Shown here piece after piece: positions 4,528-10,009 of a stretch of DNA of 10,009 bases. Under the pieces are notes generated by a model. The model saw only the letters and a list, made by a program, of their open reading frames with translations, ran no database searches and was not told the DNA's origin. Position 1 is the first letter of the stretch, and the number at the start of each line of letters is the position of its first letter. Both the position numbers and the translations under genes were made by a program. Source of the DNA: Acidobacteriota bacterium (GTDB taxonomy: Bacteria > Acidobacteriota > Blastocatellia > Pyrinomonadales > Pyrinomonadaceae); contig JAOTWT010000075.1 in NCBI GenBank assembly GCA_029862725.1, positions 1 through 10,009 of the forward strand. Direction: 5' to 3'.

Positions 4528-6675
4528 ATGAGGCTCTTTTCCCCTGCACCAATCCTTTTGATTCTATCGGCCGCGCTTGCGGCATTGTCGCAAACGCCAA
4601 CTCCTACACCGATTGAATCCGATGAGGTTGTAAAGATTTCGACAACCCTGATCCAAATCGATGCGACCTTCACAGACAAGAAAGGAAACCCGGTAAGAGA
4701 CATATCGCGTGATGAGGTCGAAATATTCGAAAACGGCAAAAAACAGGAAATCACGAACTTTTCTTTTGTTTTCGCACAATCGGATCGCAGACCGGAGACC
4801 GAGCCCGATGATTTACAGGTTCCGACCCGGCCCCGCCCGCTCGCGCCTGGACAGGTTAGAAGAACAATCGCGCTCGTTGTCGATGATCTGACGCTTTCAT
4901 TTGAAAGCACCTATTATGTCAGGCGGGCTTTGCGCGACTTTGTCGACAACCAAATGCAGGAAGGTGATCTGGTCGCGATAATTCGTACCGCCGGCGGGAT
5001 CGGCGCCCTGCAGCAGTTTACTTCAGACAAACGCCAATTGTATTCCGCGATCGAAAAAGTGCGCTGGAGTTTTCTTGGTAACGGCGGAATAGGTGCGTTC
5101 GCGCCGGTCGAGTCTCGGTATATAGATCCGCGCGCTGAAGAGTTAAAAGAAAAAATCGACGAGACCCGGCAAGAAGTCAACGACCTGCGCGAAAGTATTT
5201 TCGCGACCGGGACCCTCGGAGCGATCAACTACATAGTTCGTGGAATGCGCGATTTACCCGGACGGAAATCGGTAATGGTCATGTCGGACGGATTTCGGAT
5301 CTTTCGGCAGAACAGCCGTGGGTTTGGCGAATCGACAAGGGCTTTCGCTTCGATGAAACAACTTATCGTCCAGGCGAACCGCGCCTCTGTTGTTATTTAT
5401 ACGATGGATGCCAGAGGACTTGTAGTAGACGGTTTCATGGCCCCGGATGGCGTCGAGGACCTTTCAGTCTTTGATATCGAAGAGGAAATCGCAGACAGGC
5501 GGCAGCGTCTCTTTGATACGCAGGCAGGTCTTATTTATCTGGCGAGGGAAACTGGCGGACTTTCGATCGTAAACAACAACGATCTGCGCACCGGGATTCG
5601 CAGAATGCTCAATGATCAGAGTTATTATCTTATCGGTTACCAGCCGCAGGAAGAAGTATTTGATCCTGAAAAGCGAAGGTTCAACAAGCTTGAAATAAAG
5701 GTCAAGCGAAAGGGCGTCAACGTAAGGTATCGAAGCGGTTTTTTCGGAGTCAGCGATGAGCAGTTCGATGCTCAACCCTTGAGCCGCACCGACTCCGGGC
5801 GAATTCTCGATGCCCTGACTTCTCCATTTGCAGTCAACGATCTGACGCTAAGTTTGAACACGATATTCAAGAGTGAGGTCGATGACAAGTATGTCGCGAT
5901 TTCATTTCTTCATATCGATATCAAGAATCTGGAATTTGAAACCGCTCCGGATGGCAACAAAAAAGCCGCGTTTGAACTCGTGGCGATAAATTTCGGCGAA
6001 AACGGGAAGCCTGCGGATGAACTCGGCAAAACATTTGTCCTGAACATAGCGCCGGAAAAATTCCAAAGCTTTCTGGACGAAGGTGTCGTGTATGCCTTCA
6101 ATTTCCCCGTAAAAAAGGCTGGCGCATATCAGATGCGTGTCGCGATTCGGGATCATGCCTCCAATAAAGTCGGCTCAGCGAGTCAGTTTCTGGAGGTTCC
6201 GAAACTCAAAAAGAACAGAATAACCCTTTCCGGGTTGATTCTCGACAATGTCTCGTATCGCGAATGGAACGAGAGCCAGGTAGACGGCGGCATCAGGATT
6301 CGAGAAACGGAATCTCCCGAATCTATAGGGTTGGTCTATTCAGCAGACACGGCATTGAGAAGATTCAAGGCCGGTACCGTCCTAAAATATGGATTCGAGG
6401 TTTATAACGCGGCTTCTAAATCCGGGGGCCGGCCGGAGCTCGAAATGAGGACGCGTTTTTACTCAAATGGCAAGGTCACGTATGAAGGAAAGGACAACCC
6501 CATAACTCTTGCGCCAGGGACAAACGGCAGGATCATCCCGATAATGGGGGCGCTGAACCTGGGGTCGAAACTGACACCGGGAGACTATGCTCTGCAGGTA
6601 ATTATTACCGATAAATTGGCTAAGAAGAACAACCGAGTTGCCTCACAATTCGTCTATTTTGAGATCGTTGAATGA
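4528..6675 (+). CDS. Secreted VWA-like domain protein, acidobacterial family
   Basis: A 715-residue exported protein. Residues 1-21 form a signal peptide, followed by a TPTPTP linker. Residues about 34-82 (LIQIDATFTDKKGNPVRDIS, then FENGKKQEI) match the N-terminal part of TIGR03436-type 'VWFA-related Acidobacterial' proteins. A von Willebrand factor A-like fold runs from about 111 to 390. Its metal site is of MIDAS type: D120-L-T-L-S124 (a DxTxS variant of DxSxS), Thr at 229 in ATGTLGAI, and Asp254 in VMSDG, preceded by the family-typical DLPGRKSV. A long helical insert (200-225) is charged. Residues about 430-715 are beta-rich with no recognised motif. The family is expanded in Acidobacteria and its function is unknown; adhesion or protein binding outside the cytoplasm is the usual guess. 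It converges on the next gene with a 13-bp gap and no visible terminator. Confidence 0.9.
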   Translation: MRLFSPAPILLILSAALAALSQTPTPTPIESDEVVKISTTLIQIDATFTDKKGNPVRDISRDEVEIFENGKKQEITNFSFVFAQSDRRPETEPDDLQVPTRPRPLAPGQVRRTIALVVDDLTLSFESTYYVRRALRDFVDNQMQEGDLVAIIRTAGGIGALQQFTSDKRQLYSAIEKVRWSFLGNGGIGAFAPVESRYIDPRAEELKEKIDETRQEVNDLRESIFATGTLGAINYIVRGMRDLPGRKSVMVMSDGFRIFRQNSRGFGESTRAFASMKQLIVQANRASVVIYTMDARGLVVDGFMAPDGVEDLSVFDIEEEIADRRQRLFDTQAGLIYLARETGGLSIVNNNDLRTGIRRMLNDQSYYLIGYQPQEEVFDPEKRRFNKLEIKVKRKGVNVRYRSGFFGVSDEQFDAQPLSRTDSGRILDALTSPFAVNDLTLSLNTIFKSEVDDKYVAISFLHIDIKNLEFETAPDGNKKAAFELVAINFGENGKPADELGKTFVLNIAPEKFQSFLDEGVVYAFNFPVKKAGAYQMRVAIRDHASNKVGSASQFLEVPKLKKNRITLSGLILDNVSYREWNESQVDGGIRIRETESPESIGLVYSADTALRRFKAGTVLKYGFEVYNAASKSGGRPELEMRTRFYSNGKVTYEGKDNPITLAPGTNGRIIPIMGALNLGSKLTPGDYALQVIITDKLAKKNNRVASQFVYFEIVE

Positions 6676-6688
6676 ACGGCAGGATTCA

Positions 6689-7168
6689 TCACACATCACC
6701 CATCGCCTCATAGATCCGCTTGTTGATCGTACATGTGTCGTAGATCGCCTCGTCGAAGTAATTAATACCGAGAAGCTGAAAGACGTCGATGTACTTGCGC
6801 GTCAGATGCGAGAGTTCGTGTAGCAGAACGATCGTTCTACGTGTGCTCATCGAGAGGCCGAGCGACTGGCCGGTGTGGTCCAGGCCGACCGCGATGTTGA
6901 AGTCGTGGAAAAATGGCTTGTAGAGTGTGACGCGCCCCCTGTACAAGTAGCCGGCGCCGACCGCTGAGATCGTCTTTGCAAGCGAAGTACCGCTGGTTGA
7001 CCAAGGTCTTGATTTGACGATCTTGTTCAGACGCACTTCGGTTAGTTTCGCACGGGCATTGCCATAAAAGGTCGATGAAACGGCCTCGTTGACCTCATCG
7101 TTTTTGAGCATGACAAGCGCCGAGGCTATAGCTGCTTGCCTAATTTTTTCGGCACCTGCTTCATCCAT
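6689..7168 (-). CDS. Small HExxH protein, putative zinc metalloprotease
   Basis: This 159-residue protein matches no family that I recognise by name. The key feature is LLHELSHL with H117-E118-x-x-H121, the zinc-binding motif of zincin metallopeptidases, preceded by a hydrophobic strand-helix stretch (103-116). Asp139, Glu140, Asp144 and Glu154 downstream could supply the third ligand, perhaps as in Asp-zincins, but no family motif fixes which. Residues 1-50 are polar and helical. No signal peptide is visible, although its operon partner has one, so the product would be cytoplasmic as annotated unless the start lies elsewhere. The start is 24 nt after the stop of the exported protein gene, which points to co-transcription. 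The length is short for a full peptidase, and a catalytic-domain remnant is possible. Confidence 0.6.
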   Translation of the reverse strand: MDEAGAEKIRQAAIASALVMLKNDEVNEAVSSTFYGNARAKLTEVRLNKIVKSRPWSTSGTSLAKTISAVGAGYLYRGRVTLYKPFFHDFNIAVGLDHTGQSLGLSMSTRRTIVLLHELSHLTRKYIDVFQLLGINYFDEAIYDTCTINKRIYEAMGDV

Positions 7169-7192
7169 ATGCTGTAATTGAAAATCTCGATC

Positions 7193-8029
7193 CTATTCCT
7201 GATCTTCGGTTGTAACCGTTCCCACGGACGTCTCGTACTTCGTGTATTTGGAAAAGTCGATTTGCCAGTCAGACTCTAGCATCGGAAACAGATCACGATT
7301 CTCCAGAGAATGTACCTTGAGCTGCTTCCAGAACCAATTTCCATCCTCCATTCGAATACAATCGATGACCGCGACAGGAGTTTTGATCTTTGCCGATCTT
7401 CTGAATAACTCCGCTTTGACGAACGCACCGTCTTCGATGTCGATCCAAAGAGTCCCTTTCGATTCGGGCAGAAAGGCGGTCCCTTCACGCAACCGACGCT
7501 CGCTAAATGTCTTAATTACACAGTTGTCGAAATAGTATATAGCGGATTGGCGTCCCTCGAGCGATATTTCGCCGGCTTTTTTTAAGTCACAATTGGCAAG
7601 GATTGAATTTGGCTGAAGGAATACGCCGTTAACCCAAAAGGCGTGGCCCGGCTTCAGTTCGCTGACCTCGTTACGGGCCGTTGAAGCGGGAGGGTTCCGG
7701 TTAGCTTCTTTCAATTGACGTGCCGCACGTTGGCGGTTTCGCCGAATTTTCTTGTCTGAAAACGGTTTTCCGTTTTTACCAACCAATATTGTACGGCAGC
7801 CGTATCGGGCACATAAATATTCGTAGGCGTAAGATTTTTGTTCACTTGTTTTATCGACAATCGTGACTGTGAAGTTGCTGGAATAATCTGAGCTGAAAGC
7901 CAATGCGTACTTCAGTGAATTAACTTTTGCACGTTCAATCAGTTCATCTGTTTGCGTATTCTGAGCCGCGACCGGCACCAAGAATACCAGAACCATAACC
8001 GTTTTGATTGCTTTCTTGAATGAGTTCAT
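7193..8029 (-). CDS. Exported protein of unknown function
   Basis: A 278-residue protein. Residues 1-22 are a clean signal peptide (KKAIK, hydrophobic core, VAA cleavage before QN), so it is exported to the periplasm or beyond. A strongly basic segment at 93-111 (KKIRRNRQRAARQLKEANR) follows a Cys pair (Cys73, Cys78). The C-terminal half (about 150-270) alternates short strands: residues 192-201 read GTLWIDIEDG, followed by FVKAELF and NWFWKQLKVHS. This recalls the LolA/RseB-like half-barrel seen in lipoprotein-sorting-like proteins, but the resemblance is by eye only. It is the first gene of a probable pair with the HELSH protein. The start ATG has no clear ribosome site but is supported by the signal peptide. 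Confidence 0.72.
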   Translation of the reverse strand: MNSFKKAIKTVMVLVFLVPVAAQNTQTDELIERAKVNSLKYALAFSSDYSSNFTVTIVDKTSEQKSYAYEYLCARYGCRTILVGKNGKPFSDKKIRRNRQRAARQLKEANRNPPASTARNEVSELKPGHAFWVNGVFLQPNSILANCDLKKAGEISLEGRQSAIYYFDNCVIKTFSERRLREGTAFLPESKGTLWIDIEDGAFVKAELFRRSAKIKTPVAVIDCIRMEDGNWFWKQLKVHSLENRDLFPMLESDWQIDFSKYTKYETSVGTVTTEDQE

Positions 8030-8039
8030 CTAACGACCA

Positions 8040-8274
8040 TTGATGCATTAACGTGAATCTCAAGATGCCCGATCCAGGTCTTTGACCAACGCCTTCTTTA
8101 GAATCAAGAATGCGCATCTTGGTAATTTATCGAAAAACGCTAGGATCACGGTCCCTTTGGGTATTTCTTCGCATCGAATCCAATTGTCGGGATTGCAATT
8201 ACCCAAGATTTTATTGGCATTTTTTGACCACGGGACATAGAGTTTAAAAGTCCGGCGAACCGAGAATGCATCAA
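8040..8274. repeat. Intergenic stretch bounded by 10-bp inverted repeats
   Basis: The 258-bp gap between the exported-protein gene and the patatin gene is bounded by TTGATGCATT (8040-8049) and its exact reverse complement AATGCATCAA (8265-8274). Both contain the palindrome ATGCAT, which makes a chance match easier. Inside are CAAGATGC (8061-8068) and GCATCTTG (8114-8121), plus an imperfect palindrome at 8105-8121. No target-site duplication is seen at the outer ends. Paired operators for the divergent genes, a small terminal-repeat element, or chance are all possible. A 75-codon minus-strand frame (8060-8287) fills the stretch but is not convincing as a gene. Confidence 0.3.
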
Positions 8275-8287
8275 AACGAGGATTCAT

Positions 8288-10009
8288 ATGTTTACAAAAA
8301 TTACCGCACTTTTCTTCATAGTATTGCTAGCTCTTCCCCATTTTAACTACACGCAAGACAGTCCGCCAAAACGAAGACCCACCGTTGGACTTGTTTTGAG
8401 CGGGGGAGGAGCACGCGGGTTTGCCCATATCGGCGTCCTGAAGGTCCTTGAAGAAAACCGGATTCCTGTCGATTATGTCGGCGGCGCGAGCATGGGCGGG
8501 CTGATCGGTGCGATGTACGCGTTGGGAAAGACCCCCGATGAGATCGAATCTTTTGTTTTGGGGCTCGACTGGGACCGCCTCCTGAACCTCCAGACATCGA
8601 CAACGTTTGAGAATCGCTCTTTCCGGCGCAAGGAAGACCGCCGAAATATTCCCGCACCGGTCACCCTCAAAGGCAGGATCGACGAGCTGAAGCTTCCAAA
8701 CGCGCTGAATTCGGCCCAGGAAGTCGGCCTGCTGTTCGATCGTGTGACCCTGCCCTACGCATCGGTTACCGAATTTGATCAACTCCCGATACCGTTTCGA
8801 TGCGTTGGTACGGATATGGTCAGCGGCGAATCGGTCCCGCTTTCAAGCGGATCTCTATCCCGCTCATTGCGGGCGACGATGTCGATACCCGGGGTATTCC
8901 CGCCGGTCGAGGTCGATGGAAAGATCCTCTCCGACGGCGGGCTTGTAAATAACATACCGACAAACGTCGTGAAAGCGATGGGCGCGGACATAATCCTCGT
9001 CATAAACATCGAAACCCAGCTTGGAGGCCGCGAATCGCTTGAGAGCCTTCCCGGCGTTCTGGCGCAAACGATAAATATCGCTACCGCGGACAACTCACGG
9101 CGAAGCCTCCGGCAGGCTGACTTCATTATTGCCCCGGACCTCGGTTCGTACTCGACTTCGGATTTTGAAAAAAGCCGCGAGATCATTGATCTCGGAATCA
9201 CAGGGGCGAGGGAAAAGGTTTCACTGCTGAAGGGTCTTTCGCTGTCGGAAGCCGATTGGACCGAGCATCTTGCCGAAAGGGAGCGGCGGAAACTGCCGGC
9301 GCGAACGCCCGTGCCGGATTTTGTCGCGGTCGAAGGAGAGAGCAAAGAGGCGACGAAAACTATAGAGGAAAAGCTCGCTGACAAATATACCGGCAGGCCG
9401 CTGGGCGAATCCAAACTCGACGAGCTCAACAGAGATCTTTCGGAACTGGTCGGTACCGGCAGGTTTGATTCGCTGAATTACGGACTCAAAGACAGACAGG
9501 GCGAAACAGGTCTCGTTATCAACTCGAATCACATCGGCGATCAGCCTTCGAATCCGACACGGCTCGAGATCGGTTTCGATGTAAACAGTGTCGAGTCCGA
9601 TGGGACGAACTTCAACTTTCTCACGAGGCTGACGCTTTTTGATATCGGGAGATACGGCGCGGAATGGCGCAATGATCTAAGGCTCGGCTCAACTACCTAC
9701 ATCGCCTCCGAATACTATCGGCCGCTTGGAGAAACGAGCTTTTTCGTGGCCCCACGTGCATCGTACGAGCGGCGCCGGATCGACGTCTTTCAAAGAGACA
9801 CAAGGCTCGCCGAGTATGTCGGCCAAAATATACAGGCGGGGGTCGATCTTGGTTACAACGTTAATACCCGCAGCGAAATCAGGGCGGGTATCACAGTCGG
9901 CTACGAAGACATTTCCCGCCGCATCGGAGACCCCTTGCTTCCGGATATAAAGGGCCGTTTCGCAAAGGTCGGTCTCGAGTGGAAGTACGACGGGCTCGAT
10001 AAGGCGCAG
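8288..10009 (+). CDS. PlpD-like patatin phospholipase with POTRA and beta-barrel (3' partial)
   Basis: The frame is open from ATG 8288 to the window edge (574 codons seen), with GAGG (8278-8281) as a well-spaced ribosome site. Residues 1-23 are a signal peptide. The patatin domain (about 31-245) has the oxyanion loop GGGARG (39-44), nucleophile Ser68 in GASMG (66-70) and catalytic Asp216 in SDGG, so the Ser-Asp dyad is intact and lipid acyl-hydrolase (phospholipase A1-like) activity is expected. Residues about 370-412 (DKYTGRPLGESKLDEL) look like a POTRA unit. From about 415 alternating strands (TRLEIGFDV, FLTRLTLFDI, ETSFFVAPRASYE) resemble the Omp85/BamA-type barrel. This order matches PlpD of Pseudomonas, a type Vd autotransporter, so an outer-membrane protein with a surface or periplasmic lipase is likely. 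The barrel is cut off by the window. Confidence 0.9.
   Translation, partial: MFTKITALFFIVLLALPHFNYTQDSPPKRRPTVGLVLSGGGARGFAHIGVLKVLEENRIPVDYVGGASMGGLIGAMYALGKTPDEIESFVLGLDWDRLLNLQTSTTFENRSFRRKEDRRNIPAPVTLKGRIDELKLPNALNSAQEVGLLFDRVTLPYASVTEFDQLPIPFRCVGTDMVSGESVPLSSGSLSRSLRATMSIPGVFPPVEVDGKILSDGGLVNNIPTNVVKAMGADIILVINIETQLGGRESLESLPGVLAQTINIATADNSRRSLRQADFIIAPDLGSYSTSDFEKSREIIDLGITGAREKVSLLKGLSLSEADWTEHLAERERRKLPARTPVPDFVAVEGESKEATKTIEEKLADKYTGRPLGESKLDELNRDLSELVGTGRFDSLNYGLKDRQGETGLVINSNHIGDQPSNPTRLEIGFDVNSVESDGTNFNFLTRLTLFDIGRYGAEWRNDLRLGSTTYIASEYYRPLGETSFFVAPRASYERRRIDVFQRDTRLAEYVGQNIQAGVDLGYNVNTRSEIRAGITVGYEDISRRIGDPLLPDIKGRFAKVGLEWKYDGLDKAQ

Noticed and set aside
8060..8287. 75-codon minus-strand frame beside the patatin start
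   Set aside because: Its ATG abuts the patatin ATG back to back (CATATG), it has no ribosome site, and it would fill the gap that must contain promoters. Some stretches look protein-like, so a small gene is not fully excluded.
1..10009. CRISPR array, tRNA, rRNA, IS element or prophage genes
   Set aside because: No regularly spaced repeats, tRNA-like cloverleaf, rRNA sequence, transposase, integrase or phage structural gene was seen on either strand.

Overview
The window looks like chromosomal DNA of a moderate-GC acidobacterium, most plausibly of the Blastocatellia/Pyrinomonadaceae type. The main evidence is the 715-residue secreted protein at 4528-6675. Its short N-terminal domain followed by a VWA-like domain is the layout of the 'VWFA-related Acidobacterial domain' family (TIGR03436). 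Several genes lack a clear Shine-Dalgarno sequence and several encode exported proteins. The taxonomic call is an inference from protein style, not from a marker gene.

Left region (1-1234). A likely C-terminal tail of an upstream gene is followed by a small two-helix membrane protein (107-388). About 850 bases without a convincing protein gene come next, and they are the most interesting part of the window. They hold, in order, an AT-rich stretch (414-460), four DnaA-box-like 9-mers within 55 bp (542-596), a TTGACA-17-TAAAGT promoter (638-666), and about 540 nt that fold on the + strand into some thirteen local hairpins. Six of these hairpins are capped by GNRA or UUCG tetraloops. The run ends in a strong intrinsic terminator (1173-1212). 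I read this as an independently transcribed, large structured non-coding RNA that I cannot assign to a known family, placed beside an origin-like or DnaA-regulated element.

Middle region (1235-4361, minus strand). In transcription order the genes are a proline-racemase-superfamily enzyme with the Cys/Thr active-site pair of trans-3-hydroxy-L-proline dehydratase, an ornithine-cyclodeaminase/mu-crystallin-family protein 5 nt downstream, and, after a 161-bp gap, an epoxide-hydrolase-like alpha/beta hydrolase. The first two form a compact pathway. The dehydratase would make delta1-pyrroline-2-carboxylate and the reductase-like partner would convert it to L-proline, which allows use of collagen-type hydroxyproline. 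The hydrolase appears to have lost the reading frame between a good signal peptide and its mature body.

Right region (4528-10009). The VWA-like secreted protein (+) converges on a minus-strand pair: an exported protein of unknown function (7193-8029) and a small HELSH-motif putative metalloprotease (6689-7168). A 258-bp intergenic stretch follows, and then a divergent patatin-like protein (8288 to the window edge). That protein has a signal peptide, a complete Ser/Asp catalytic dyad, a POTRA-like segment and the start of a beta-barrel, the layout of PlpD-type (type Vd) surface phospholipases. Its 3' end lies outside the window.
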